This document shows, one piece after another, positions 1 through 6,430 of a stretch of DNA of 6,430 bases; the stretch's first letter is position 1; each line of letters starts with the position of its first letter. A program made the position numbers and the translations under genes. Below the pieces are notes generated by a model that saw only the letters and a list, made by a program, of their open reading frames with translations, ran no database searches and was not told the origin of the DNA. The stretch spans positions 1-6,430 of the forward strand of contig JARDZH010000121.1 of assembly GCA_029240955.1 (NCBI GenBank), in the 5' to 3' direction. Origin of the DNA: Pseudomonas sp. (GTDB taxonomy: Bacteria > Pseudomonadota > Gammaproteobacteria > Pseudomonadales > Pseudomonadaceae).

Positions 1-1
1 T

Positions 2-370
2 GGACGTCACCTGAGCCGTACCAGCTCGCACCGCAAGGCCATGTTCCAGAACATGGCGGTGTCGCTGTTCGAGCACGAGCTGATCAAGACTACCCTGCCG
101 AAAGCCAAGGAACTGCGCCGCGTTGCCGAGCCGCTGATCACCCTGGCCAAGGAAGACAGCGTAGCTAACCGCCGTTTGGCTTTCGACCGTACTCGTTCGA
201 AAGAAATCGTCGGCAAGCTGTTCAACGATCTGGGCAAGCGCTACGCCACCCGTCAGGGCGGTTACCTGCGTATCCTCAAGTGCGGTTTCCGCGCTGGCGA
301 CAACGCGCCTATGGCGTACGTCGAGCTGGTTGATCGTCCTGTCGGTGGTTCTGTAGAAGCCGCTGAATAA
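2..370 (+). CDS. rplQ: 50S ribosomal protein L17 (5'-truncated by window edge)
   Basis: L17 is a structural protein of the large ribosomal subunit. The reading frame is open from base 2 ([15 protein letters not shown]...) to a TAA at 368-370, giving 122 visible residues. From family knowledge only about six N-terminal residues (MRHRKS-like) lie outside the window, so the intact protein would be about 128 residues, normal for gamma-proteobacterial L17. Visible family hallmarks are the basic N-terminal [12 protein letters not shown] block, the [14 protein letters not shown] helix, the [12 protein letters not shown] segment and the [12 protein letters not shown] strand near the end. The internal ATG at 41 is not the start, because the conserved L17 N-terminus continues upstream of it. 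In Pseudomonas this gene ends the alpha operon (rpsM-rpsK-rpsD-rpoA-rplQ), and the strong terminator that follows fits that position. Codon use and sequence show nothing odd. Confidence 0.98.
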   Translation, partial: GRHLSRTSSHRKAMFQNMAVSLFEHELIKTTLPKAKELRRVAEPLITLAKEDSVANRRLAFDRTRSKEIVGKLFNDLGKRYATRQGGYLRILKCGFRAGDNAPMAYVELVDRPVGGSVEAAE

Positions 371-382
371 GACGTCAGTCTG

Positions 383-419
383 AAACAAGAAACCGGGCCT
401 TGCGCCCGGTTTTTTGTTT
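383..419 (+). terminator. Rho-independent terminator of rplQ / alpha operon
   Basis: The core stem AACCGGGC (391-398) pairs with GCCCGGTT (404-411) around a 5-nt loop (CTTGC), followed by a run of T through 415. The A-rich flank (383-390) also pairs with the T-rich side (412-419, one G-T pair), extending the dyad to about 16 bp. It begins about 20 nt after the rplQ stop and ends transcription of the ribosomal operon before the katA promoter. Confidence 0.93.
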
Positions 420-425
420 TCTGGA

Positions 426-462
426 ATTGGCAAATACTATCGCTTCTCAAGGTTTAATGAAT
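426..462 (+). promoter_or_regulatory. Degenerate OxyR-like tetra-half-site upstream of katA
   Basis: The known OxyR recognition pattern is ATAG-N7-CTAT-N7-ATAG-N7-CTAT. Here the correctly spaced tetranucleotides are ATTG (426-429), CTAT (437-440), CAAG (448-451) and GAAT (459-462), matching 11 of 16 specified bases. The first pair is good (7 of 8) and the second weak (4 of 8). The site ends immediately before the proposed -35 hexamer at 463, the normal place for an activating LysR-type regulator. OxyR control of this catalase is known in other pseudomonads; binding here is inferred. A CTCAA/TTGAG dyad (446-450 / 463-467) overlaps the same region and could be an alternative operator. Confidence 0.4.
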
Positions 463-491
463 TTGAGCCTGTAACAGTAACGGACGATACT
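463..491 (+). promoter_or_regulatory. Candidate sigma70 promoter of katA
   Basis: TTGAGC (463-468) and GATACT (486-491) are each 4/6 matches to the sigma70 hexamers and are separated by exactly 17 bp. Transcription would start near 498-500, leaving a leader of about 40 nt. The leader begins with a small possible hairpin (GCCGG 501-505 / CCGGC 511-515). The weak hexamers suit a promoter that needs an activator. A second, poorer combination (TTGGCA at 427 with TTTAAT at 453, 20-bp spacer) was considered less likely. Confidence 0.45.
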
Positions 492-539
492 TCCGCTCAA
501 GCCGGTCAACCCGGCAGTACAGCCTTAGGAAGAGATCGC

Positions 540-1988
540 ATGAGCCTGAATAAAACCCTTACGACTGCCAGCGGCGCGCCGGTAGCTGACAACCAGAACT
601 CTCGTTCGGCAGGCCCTCGCGGTCCTTTGTTGCTCGACGATTTCCACTTGATCGAGAAGCTCGCTCACTTCAACCGTGAAAACATTCCAGAGCGTCGCGT
701 CCATGCGAAGGGCTCGGGTGCCCACGGTACGTTCACTGTCACCAAAGACATCACTCGGTATTCCAGCGCCAAGCTGTTCGATACCGTTGGCAAGCAGACA
801 CCCATCTTCCTACGCTTTTCTACCGTAGGCGGTGAGCGTGGCTCGGCGGATACCGAGCGCGACCCGCGCGGCTTCGCCATCAAGTTCTACACCGAAGAAG
901 GTAACTGGGACATCGTTGGCAACAACACGCCAGTGTTCTTCATTCGTGATCCGCTGAAGTTTCCGGATTTTATTCACACTCAAAAGCGTTTACCGCAGAG
1001 CAACCTGAAAAGTGCACAGATGATGTGGGACTTCTGGTCGCATTCGCCTGAAGCGTTGCACCAGGTCACCATCCTGTTCTCGGATCGCGGGATTCCGGAT
1101 GGGTATCGCCACATGCACGGCTTCGGTAGCCACACCTACAGCCTGATCAGCTCGAATGGTCAGCGTCACTGGGTCAAGTGGCACTACAAGACCAAGCAAG
1201 GCATCAAGAATCTCGCGCCAGCGGAGGCCGCCCGTATCGCGGGTACAGACCCGGACTATGCCCAGCGTGACCTGTTCGAGGCGATCGAGCGCGGTGACTT
1301 CCCAAAATGGCAAGTCTGCATCCAGTTGATGACAGAGGCCCAGGCTGCGAATCATCATGAAAATCCGTTCGACGTCACCAAGACCTGGTCGCAGAAAGAA
1401 TTTCCGTTGATCGAGGTAGGGGAACTCGAGCTCAACCGTAATCCGCTGAACTACTTTGCTGAGGTTGAACAGGCTGCGTTCGGTCCGAGCAATATGGTCC
1501 CGGGCGTGGGTCTTTCGCCTGACCGTATGCTTCAAGGTCGTGTGTTTGCGTACGCCGATGCCCATCGCTACCGCGTAGGCACCAACCATCAGCAACTGCC
1601 GATCAACTCGCCTCGCAATCCGGTCTACAGCTACCAGCGTGACGGTTCCATGGCATTCGGCAGTAACGGCGGTGCGGCTCCGAACTACGAGCCGAACAGC
1701 TACGGCGATGCGCCTAAGCAGGACCCTCGTTACGCCGAGCCGATGCTCGCAATTGGCGGTGCTGCTGGCCGCCACGATCATCGCGAAGACACCGACTATT
1801 ACAGTCAGGCCGGCAAGTTGTTCAACTTGATGAGTGCTGATCAGAAGGCGCTCTTGATCAGCAACATCGCGGGGGCCATGGCAGGTGTATCTGCGGATGT
1901 CGTCCAGCGTCAGCTGCAGCACTTTTACAAAGCGGATGCAGCGTACGGTGAAGGTATTGCTCAAGCATTGGGCGTAACCCTGGGCTGA
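540..1988 (+). CDS. katA: Haem catalase KatA, small-subunit monofunctional type
   Basis: This cytoplasmic haem b enzyme converts two H2O2 to water and O2. The protein has 482 residues, typical of small-subunit clade 3 catalases, and shows no signal peptide. The active-site residues fall exactly where expected: His55 in [12 protein letters not shown], Ser94 in RFSTV, Asn128 in VGNNTPVFF, and the proximal haem ligand Tyr338 with Arg334 in the RVFAYADAH signature. Residues matching the NADPH pocket of clade 3 enzymes are also present (His174, Arg183, Lys217, Trp283). The frame is open further upstream to 414, but the ATG at 540 is chosen because it follows an AGGAAGAG ribosome-binding site (527-534) and gives the family's normal N-terminus ([19 protein letters not shown]). 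It has its own promoter region and terminator, so it is probably monocistronic. The gene name rests on conserved position beside rplQ, ferritin and uvrA; some species label it differently. Confidence 0.97.
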   Translation: MSLNKTLTTASGAPVADNQNSRSAGPRGPLLLDDFHLIEKLAHFNRENIPERRVHAKGSGAHGTFTVTKDITRYSSAKLFDTVGKQTPIFLRFSTVGGERGSADTERDPRGFAIKFYTEEGNWDIVGNNTPVFFIRDPLKFPDFIHTQKRLPQSNLKSAQMMWDFWSHSPEALHQVTILFSDRGIPDGYRHMHGFGSHTYSLISSNGQRHWVKWHYKTKQGIKNLAPAEAARIAGTDPDYAQRDLFEAIERGDFPKWQVCIQLMTEAQAANHHENPFDVTKTWSQKEFPLIEVGELELNRNPLNYFAEVEQAAFGPSNMVPGVGLSPDRMLQGRVFAYADAHRYRVGTNHQQLPINSPRNPVYSYQRDGSMAFGSNGGAAPNYEPNSYGDAPKQDPRYAEPMLAIGGAAGRHDHREDTDYYSQAGKLFNLMSADQKALLISNIAGAMAGVSADVVQRQLQHFYKADAAYGEGIAQALGVTLG

Positions 1989-2005
1989 GTCTAAGTGAGA
2001 AACAG

Positions 2006-2030
2006 AACCGCCCTCAATAGGGCGGTTTTT
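2006..2030 (+). terminator. Rho-independent terminator of katA
   Basis: A perfect 9-bp stem, AACCGCCCT (2006-2014) with AGGGCGGTT (2019-2027), encloses the 4-nt loop CAAT and runs into TTTTT (2026-2030). It starts 18 nt after the katA stop and separates katA from the ferritin gene, so read-through should be limited. Confidence 0.93.
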
Positions 2031-2043
2031 CGCATCTGGATGG

Positions 2044-2073
2044 CTGAAAATCGATGCTGTTTGTCCGTTTATT
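2044..2073 (+). promoter_or_regulatory. Weak candidate promoter of the ferritin gene
   Basis: The 114 bp between the katA terminator and the ferritin start should hold a promoter. The best sigma70-like pair I can find is CTGAAA (2044-2049, 4/6) and TTTATT (2068-2073, 4/6) with an 18-bp spacer. I see no convincing Fur box, sigma54 element or OxyR pattern. The assignment is tentative. Confidence 0.22.
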
Positions 2074-2144
2074 GCGTTTTTACCCGTGACCGGAAGCGGA
2101 GCTTGGTTCAAACTGTCGGCTTTCAAGCAGGGAGATCTGGTGCG

Positions 2145-2609
2145 ATGCAAGGCCACCCAGACGTAATTGACTATCTCAACACATTGCTCACTGGCGAACT
2201 GGCTGCGCGTGACCAATATTTTATCCATTCCCGCATGTATGAAGACTGGGGCTTTGCCAAGCTCTACGAGCGCATCAATCATGAAATGGAAGAAGAAGCG
2301 CAACACGCCGACGCGCTGATGCGCCGGATCCTGATGCTCGAAGGCACGCCGCGTATGCGTCCGGATGATCTGGACGTCGGAACGACTGTGCCGGAGATGC
2401 TCGCCAGCGACCTGCGTCTTGAATACAAGGTACGTGCGGCACTGTGCAAAGGCATCGAGTTGTGCGAACTGCACAATGACTACATCAGCCGGGACATCTT
2501 GCGCCTGCAACTGGCCGATACCGAAGAAGACCACACTTACTGGCTGGAACAGCAACTGGGTCTGATCAAGTCGATTGGTTTGCCGAATTACCTGCAGTCT
2601 CAGTACTGA
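2145..2609 (+). CDS. ftnA: Ferritin (FtnA type; usually annotated bacterioferritin), haem ligand Met52 absent
   Basis: This is a cytoplasmic iron-storage protein of the 24-mer ferritin/bacterioferritin family, which oxidises Fe(II) and stores the mineral in its cavity. The 154-residue length is typical. The di-iron ferroxidase ligands are all present: Glu18, Glu51 and His54 (EEEAQHAD), Glu93 (LRLEYK), Glu127 and His130 (EEDH). Aligned without gaps to E. coli Bfr from residue 1, position 52, the Met that binds haem between subunits in true bacterioferritins, is Ala. In P. aeruginosa the homologous bfrA product is known to be a haem-free ferritin renamed FtnA, and this protein fits that type. 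The frame is open upstream to 1995, but the ATG at 2145 gives the family start [12 protein letters not shown] and has AGGGAG (2129-2134) 10 nt before it. The older symbol is bfr/bfrA. It lies downstream of katA behind a terminator and converges with uvrA. Confidence 0.95.
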   Translation: MQGHPDVIDYLNTLLTGELAARDQYFIHSRMYEDWGFAKLYERINHEMEEEAQHADALMRRILMLEGTPRMRPDDLDVGTTVPEMLASDLRLEYKVRAALCKGIELCELHNDYISRDILRLQLADTEEDHTYWLEQQLGLIKSIGLPNYLQSQY

Positions 2610-2623
2610 CGGTATAGCGCTAC

Positions 2624-2664
2624 AACAAAAAGCCCCCGCACTCACGTGACGGGGGCTTTTTGTT
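2624..2664. terminator. Bidirectional terminator between the ferritin gene and uvrA
   Basis: A perfect 15-bp dyad (2624-2638 with 2650-2664) has a GCCCCC/GGGGGC core flanked by AACAAAAA and TTTTTGTT, with an 11-nt loop that contains the palindrome TCACGTGA. Each strand therefore reads as a GC-rich hairpin followed by a T tract. It starts 15 nt after the ferritin stop on the plus strand and about 36 nt after the uvrA stop on the minus strand. Confidence 0.94.
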
Positions 2665-2675
2665 ACATCTTTTCA

Positions 2676-2693
2676 GGCGGTCCTCAGACCGCC
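2676..2693 (-). repeat. Short hairpin just downstream of the uvrA stop
   Basis: The inverted repeat GGCGGTC (2676-2682) / GACCGCC (2687-2693) has a 4-nt loop. It lies 7 nt beyond the uvrA stop and directly ahead of the main terminator. It has no T tract in either direction, so it is not an intrinsic terminator itself. It may protect the 3' end of the uvrA transcript or act in tandem with the following terminator. Confidence 0.7.
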
Positions 2694-2699
2694 CGACAG

Positions 2700-5534
2700 T
2701 TACGCTCTGTCTCTCTCCAACAGCGGCTTGAGGTAGTGTCCGGTGTAGGACTGCTTCATCTCGGCCACCTGTTCAGGCGTGCCCGTAGCGATGATCTGCC
2801 CACCTCGCGACCCACCTTCGGGACCGAGGTCCACCAGCCAGTCTGCAGTCTTGATCACATCCAGGTTGTGCTCGATGACCACCACGGTATTGCCGTGATC
2901 CCGCAGGCGATGCAAGACATCCAGCAACTGCTGAATGTCCGAGAAGTGCAGGCCTGTGGTTGGCTCATCAAGGATGTACAGCGTTTTGCCGGTATCGCGC
3001 TTGGAAAGCTCGCGGGACAGCTTGACCCGCTGCGCTTCGCCGCCGGACAAGGTAGTCGCGGATTGGCCCAGCTTGATGTACGAGAGCCCGACATCCATCA
3101 GGGTCTGAAGCTTGCGCGCCAGCGCCGGCACCGCGTCGAAGAACTCACGCGCTTCCTCGATGGTCATCTCCAGCGTTTCATGGATGTTCTTGCCCTTGTA
3201 CTTGATCTCAAGGGTTTCACGGTTATACCGCTTGCTCTTGCATACATCACACGGGACGTAAATGTCCGGCAGGAAGTGCATCTCGACTTTGATAAGGCCA
3301 TCGCCCTGACAGGCTTCGCAGCGACCACCTTTGACGTTAAACGAGAACCTGCCCGGGCCATACCCGCGCGAACGCGATTCCGGAACCCCGGCGAAGAGTT
3401 CGCGAATAGGCGTGAACAGCCCGGTATAAGTTGCCGGGTTGGAGCGGGGCGTACGGCCGATCGGGCTTTGATCGATGTCCACCACTTTGTCCAGATGCTC
3501 CAGACCCTTGATGCTGTCGTAGGCGGAGGCCTCAAGCGTCGTAGCGCCATTCAGAGCCGTCGCGCTGAGCGGGAACAGCGTATTGTTGATCAGCGTTGAT
3601 TTGCCCGAGCCTGAAACGCCCGTTACGCAGGTCAGCAGCCCGATCGGAATCTCCAGATTCACGTCACGCAGGTTGTTGCCGCGTGCGCCTTTGAGGCTCA
3701 GTGACAGCTTTTTGTTGCGAGGGGTGCGCTTGGCGGGGACTTCGATCTTCACGCGCCCGGACAGGTACTTGCCGGTCACTGAATCGGGATGCGCCATGAC
3801 TTCGTCCGGCGTGCCTTCAGCCACGATATGGCCACCGTGCACTCCCGCGCCCGGACCGATGTCCACGACGTAATCTGCAAGCCGAATCGCGTCCTCATCG
3901 TGCTCAACCACGATCACCGTGTTGCCGATGTCACGCAGATGTTTGAGGGTGCCCAGCAACCGATCGTTATCGCGCTGGTGCAGGCCGATGGAGGGCTCAT
4001 CGAGGATGTACATGACGCCCACGAGGCCAGCACCAATCTGGCTCGCCAAACGAATACGCTGCGCTTCGCCGCCGGACAGCGTGTCCGCACTGCGGTCCAG
4101 CGTCAGGTAATCGAGCCCCACGTTGACGAGAAACTGCAGGCGCTCACGGATTTCCTTGAGAATCTTGTCAGCGATCTCGCCGCGGCGTCCCGTGAGTTTG
4201 AGCACGCCGAAGTAGTCAGTGGCGTCACCGATCGGCAAGCTGGTTACCGCAGGCAAGGTCTTTTCACCAACCCAGACATGCCGCGCTTCACGACGCAGGC
4301 GAGTGCCGCGGCAGTCCGGGCAGGGCTGAGTTCCGAGGAACTTCGCGAGCTCTTCGCGAACGGTCGCAGACTCAGTCTCGCGGTAACGGCGTTCCAGATT
4401 CGGCACGATGCCTTCGAACGCGTGCGCACGCTTGACGATGTCGCCCCGGTCATTGAGATAGCGGAAATCCACCTTCTGCGTGCCGCTGCCGTTGAGCAGG
4501 ACTTTTTGCAGGTCGGCCGGCAGCTCCTTGAAAGGGACCTCCAGGCTGAAACCGTAATGCTTGGCCAGCGATCCGAGCATCTGGAAGTAATAGACATTAC
4601 GTCTGTCCCAACCGCGTATCGCGCCTTCTGCCAGCGTCAGTTCCGCGTTGACCAGACGTTTGATGTCAAAGAACTGCTTGACCCCCAGACCGTCGCAGGT
4701 CGGGCAGGCGCCAGCCGGGTTGTTGAAGGAGAACAGCTTGGGCTCAAGCTCGCTGATCGCGTGGCCGCAGATCGGGCAAGCGAAGCGCGCCGAGAAGATG
4801 GTTTCTTCACCGGGCTCGTCGTCCATCGGTGCAACCAGAGCGATACCGTCCGCCAGCTTCAGGGCAGTTTCGAAAGATTCCGCCAGGCGCTGCTGCAGGT
4901 CCGAGCGGACCTTGAAGCGGTCCACCACCACGTCGATGGAATGCTTCTTCTGCTTGTCGAGCTTCGGCGTCTCATCCAGTTCGCACAGCTTGCCGTTGAC
5001 ACGAGCCCGCACGAAACCCTGAGCACGCAGCTCTTCGAATACCGAGAGGTGCTCGCCCTTGCGCTCGCGAATCACGGGTGCGAGCAACATCAGCTTGCTG
5101 CCCTCGGGCTGAGCCAGGACCAGGTCGACCATCTGACTGACGGTCTGTGCTTCGAGCGGCGTGTCGTGATCCGGGCAGCGTGGCTGGCCGACCCGCGCAT
5201 ACAACAGACGCAGGTAGTCGTAGATCTCGGTAATGGTGCCCACGGTCGATCGCGGGTTGTGAGAGGTAGACTTCTGTTCGATGGAGATTGCCGGCGACAA
5301 ACCTTCGATGGTATCGACATCCGGTTTTTCCATCATCGACAGGAACTGTCGAGCGTACGCCGACAGCGACTCGACATAGCGCCGCTGTCCTTCGGCATAG
5401 AGCGTGTCAAAAGCCAGAGAGGATTTGCCGGAGCCGGACAAGCCAGTGATGACGATCAGCTTGTCGCGTGGCAGGGTCAGGTCGATGTTTTTCAGGTTGT
5501 GGGTTCGGGCCCCACGAATCAGGATCTTGTCCAA
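2700..5534 (-). CDS. uvrA: Excinuclease ABC subunit UvrA
   Basis: UvrA is the damage-sensing ATPase of nucleotide excision repair; a dimer scans DNA, loads UvrB and leaves before UvrC cuts. The 944-residue product has the full architecture: Walker [10 protein letters not shown] at 31-39 (Lys37), first zinc module Cys253/256/277/280, ABC signature LSGGEAQR from 486, Walker B ILDEP (Asp512, Glu513), second Walker A with Lys645, zinc finger Cys739/742/762/765, second signature LSGGEAQR from 829 and Walker B (Asp856, Glu857). All key residues are intact. The frame stays open upstream to an ATG at 5600, but that ATG lies upstream of the likely -10. The family N-terminus (M)[13 protein letters not shown] begins at a TTG (5534-5532) with GAGG five bases before it, so TTG is the chosen start. 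The gene converges with the ferritin and diverges from the MFS gene. It stands alone, as uvrA usually does. Confidence 0.97.
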   Translation of the reverse strand: MDKILIRGARTHNLKNIDLTLPRDKLIVITGLSGSGKSSLAFDTLYAEGQRRYVESLSAYARQFLSMMEKPDVDTIEGLSPAISIEQKSTSHNPRSTVGTITEIYDYLRLLYARVGQPRCPDHDTPLEAQTVSQMVDLVLAQPEGSKLMLLAPVIRERKGEHLSVFEELRAQGFVRARVNGKLCELDETPKLDKQKKHSIDVVVDRFKVRSDLQQRLAESFETALKLADGIALVAPMDDEPGEETIFSARFACPICGHAISELEPKLFSFNNPAGACPTCDGLGVKQFFDIKRLVNAELTLAEGAIRGWDRRNVYYFQMLGSLAKHYGFSLEVPFKELPADLQKVLLNGSGTQKVDFRYLNDRGDIVKRAHAFEGIVPNLERRYRETESATVREELAKFLGTQPCPDCRGTRLRREARHVWVGEKTLPAVTSLPIGDATDYFGVLKLTGRRGEIADKILKEIRERLQFLVNVGLDYLTLDRSADTLSGGEAQRIRLASQIGAGLVGVMYILDEPSIGLHQRDNDRLLGTLKHLRDIGNTVIVVEHDEDAIRLADYVVDIGPGAGVHGGHIVAEGTPDEVMAHPDSVTGKYLSGRVKIEVPAKRTPRNKKLSLSLKGARGNNLRDVNLEIPIGLLTCVTGVSGSGKSTLINNTLFPLSATALNGATTLEASAYDSIKGLEHLDKVVDIDQSPIGRTPRSNPATYTGLFTPIRELFAGVPESRSRGYGPGRFSFNVKGGRCEACQGDGLIKVEMHFLPDIYVPCDVCKSKRYNRETLEIKYKGKNIHETLEMTIEEAREFFDAVPALARKLQTLMDVGLSYIKLGQSATTLSGGEAQRVKLSRELSKRDTGKTLYILDEPTTGLHFSDIQQLLDVLHRLRDHGNTVVVIEHNLDVIKTADWLVDLGPEGGSRGGQIIATGTPEQVAEMKQSYTGHYLKPLLERDRA

Positions 5535-5539
5535 AATGG

Positions 5540-5543
5540 CCTC
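5540..5543 (-). promoter_or_regulatory. Ribosome-binding site supporting the TTG start of uvrA
   Basis: On the minus strand GAGG (5543-5540) sits 5 nt ahead of the TTG at 5534-5532. No ATG or GTG in the uvrA frame lies close to the conserved N-terminus, so this element decides the start. Confidence 0.75.
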
Positions 5544-5568
5544 GCACGGCGGGCGTCGAAAACGTAAG

Positions 5569-5574
5569 AGTATA
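5569..5574 (-). promoter_or_regulatory. Candidate -10 element of uvrA
   Basis: On the minus strand the sequence TTTATACT contains TATACT (5574-5569), a 5/6 match to the sigma70 -10. The expected -35 position, 17 bp upstream (5597-5592, TGTATC), matches poorly. Transcription would begin near 5562 and leave a leader of about 27 nt before the TTG start. Confidence 0.5.
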
Positions 5575-5583
5575 AAGCGAAAC

Positions 5584-5608
5584 ACTGGATGGATACACAC
5601 TATCCAGT
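5584..5608. repeat. Operator-like inverted repeat over the uvrA -35 region
   Basis: ACTGGAT (5584-5590) and ATCCAGT (5602-5608) are perfect 7-bp inverted repeats with an 11-bp spacer, about two helical turns between the arm centres (18 bp). The centre (5596) falls on the expected uvrA -35. It is only a partial match to the LexA box CTG-N10-CAG. Its function is unknown. Confidence 0.5.
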
Positions 5609-5687
5609 CTACATTGCGCCTTCAGATGAAGACTCTGTCATCTGCACGCGTCAAAGCGTCGCGATATACCCTGTCAATCGATGGGAC

Positions 5688-5696
5688 TGGTAGAAT
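5688..5696 (+). promoter_or_regulatory. Extended -10 promoter of the MFS gene
   Basis: TGG followed by TAGAAT (5691-5696, 5/6 match) forms an extended -10 (TGn-TATAAT type). No good -35 lies 16-18 bp upstream, as is common for extended -10 promoters. Transcription would start near 5703, about 21 nt before the ATG. Confidence 0.5.
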
Positions 5697-5723
5697 CGCC
5701 GCCGGTTCACACGAGGTTTCTTC

Positions 5724-6430
5724 ATGCACGATCCCCTCAGCGAACGCATGAGTAGCGGCGAGACGCGCGCGGCAGGCGGTCTGGCGCTGGTGTTCGCTTT
5801 CCGCATGCTCGGCATGTTCATGGTTTTGCCGGTCCTGGCCACCTACGGTATGGATCTGGCGGGCGCCAGCCCTGCCTTGATCGGCCTTGCCATTGGCGCT
5901 TACGGGCTGACTCAGGCCGTACTGCAGATCCCGTTCGGGATCATCTCTGATCGCATTGGCCGACGCCCGGTCATTTATCTCGGCCTGATCGTTTTTGCGA
6001 TCGGCAGCGTCGTGGCAGCCAACGCCGATTCGATCTGGGGCATCATCGCCGGGCGAATTCTTCAGGGCGCTGGCGCGATCTCGGCTGCGGTCATGGCGTT
6101 GTTGTCGGATCTGACCCGCGAACAGCATCGCACCAAGGCCATGGCCATGATCGGTATGACCATCGGTCTGTCGTTCGCCGTTGCCATGGTGGTCGGTCCG
6201 CTGATCACCGGCTCGTTCGGCCTGTCTGGTCTGTTCCTCGCGACTGGTGGCATGGCGCTGCTTGGCATTCTGATCGTCGCCTTTGTCGTTCCCAAGGCGA
6301 ACGGCCCGCTGCTGCACCGCGAGTCTGGCGTTGCAAAGCAGGCGCTGGGCGCGACCTTGCGTCATCCGGACCTGCTGCGTCTGGACCTGGGTATCTTCGT
6401 GCTGCACGCGATGCTCATGTCCAGCTTCGT
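5724..6430 (+). CDS. MFS transporter, YajR family (3'-truncated by window edge)
   Basis: This is an inner-membrane major facilitator superfamily permease, probably a proton-coupled exporter; its substrate is unknown. The first 235 residues are visible and the frame runs off the window with no stop. About six hydrophobic segments can be seen (roughly 19-40, 52-73, 82-99, 103-125, 140-160, 167-190) and a seventh begins near 220. MFS motif A is intact as G72-I-I-S-D76-R77-I-G79-R80-R81, and motif B as R111-I-L-Q-G. The blocks [34 protein letters not shown] and LHAMLMSSF closely resemble E. coli YajR, which has 12 helices and a C-terminal cytoplasmic YAM domain; that part is outside the window. 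The ATG at 5724 follows GAGG (5713-5716) by 7 nt and the extended -10 at 5688. An in-frame ATG at residue 9 is a less likely start. In related genomes ssb lies next downstream, which I cannot see here. Confidence 0.93.
   Translation, partial: MHDPLSERMSSGETRAAGGLALVFAFRMLGMFMVLPVLATYGMDLAGASPALIGLAIGAYGLTQAVLQIPFGIISDRIGRRPVIYLGLIVFAIGSVVAANADSIWGIIAGRILQGAGAISAAVMALLSDLTREQHRTKAMAMIGMTIGLSFAVAMVVGPLITGSFGLSGLFLATGGMALLGILIVAFVVPKANGPLLHRESGVAKQALGATLRHPDLLRLDLGIFVLHAMLMSSF

Noticed and set aside
414..539. In-frame upstream extension of katA (ATG-less or from 414)
   Set aside because: It would overlap the rplQ terminator and the katA promoter, lacks a ribosome-binding site, and adds residues not found in small-subunit catalases.
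2092..2112. GGAAGC ... TCAAA resembling a sigmaE-type promoter before the ferritin gene
   Set aside because: The spacer is only about 10 bp, whereas sigmaE-type promoters need about 15-17 bp.
990..2645. A 551-codon open frame on the minus strand across katA and the ferritin gene
   Set aside because: It covers two well-supported genes and the two terminators on the other strand, has no recognisable domain, and is explained by codon bias in katA and the ferritin gene.
3789..5567. A 592-codon open frame on the plus strand, antisense to uvrA
   Set aside because: It lies opposite uvrA codons, where GC-rich codon bias removes stop codons. Its translation is low-complexity and rich in Arg, Val and Gln, matches no family I know, and has no ribosome-binding site I could identify. 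The same applies to the plus-strand frame at 2646-3599.
5585..5600. Possible LexA (SOS) box upstream of uvrA
   Set aside because: The CTG half is present but the last triplet is CAC, not CAG, and several inner bases deviate (about 9 of 14 specified positions match). This is too weak to call as an SOS box.
5622..6407. A 261-codon open frame on the minus strand opposite the MFS gene
   Set aside because: The translation is rich in Arg, Gln, Asp and His, as expected from the reverse complement of hydrophobic membrane-protein codons. The plus-strand frame has clear MFS motifs.
1..6430. Search for mobile elements, CRISPR repeats, tRNA genes or a novel accessory system
   Set aside because: No transposase, integrase, direct-repeat array, cloverleaf or foreign-looking gene is visible. 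Every long stretch is accounted for by five recognisable core genes and their short control regions.

Overview
The window looks like ordinary core chromosome of a Pseudomonas species, probably not P. aeruginosa itself. The protein sequences and the gene order rplQ - katA - ferritin - uvrA (opposite strand) - MFS transporter match the arrangement I know from the rplQ/katA/bfrA/uvrA locus of Pseudomonas (from memory, no search was run). Coding density is high, codons are GC-rich, and the gaps between genes are short (90-190 bp). I see no mobile element, CRISPR array, tRNA, rRNA, prophage fragment or sign of recent transfer.

Layout. Positions 2-370 hold the 3' part of rplQ (ribosomal protein L17), the last gene of the alpha ribosomal operon, closed by a strong terminator at 391-415. 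Positions 371-539 are a regulatory gap with a sigma70-like promoter and a degenerate OxyR-like site directly upstream of its -35. Next comes katA (540-1988), a complete 482-residue small-subunit haem catalase with every catalytic residue present, followed by its own terminator (2006-2030). A ferritin gene (2145-2609) follows. It is usually labelled bacterioferritin, but it carries Ala where the haem-ligating Met52 should be, so it fits the haem-free FtnA type better. A 15-bp perfect hairpin flanked by A and T tracts (2624-2664) serves as a shared terminator between the ferritin and uvrA, which converge. uvrA (5534-2700, minus strand) is complete at 944 residues and very probably starts at TTG. 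A divergent promoter gap (5535-5723) separates it from a YajR-type MFS transporter that runs off the right edge.

Functionally the locus groups three responses to oxidative injury: removal of H2O2 (KatA), sequestration of Fe(II) that would otherwise feed Fenton chemistry (ferritin), and repair of bulky DNA lesions (UvrA). The terminators and separate promoters suggest they are independent transcription units rather than one operon. I did not find a previously undescribed system here. The points most worth a second look are the haem-ligand loss in the ferritin, the operator-like inverted repeat over the uvrA promoter, and the putative OxyR site of katA.
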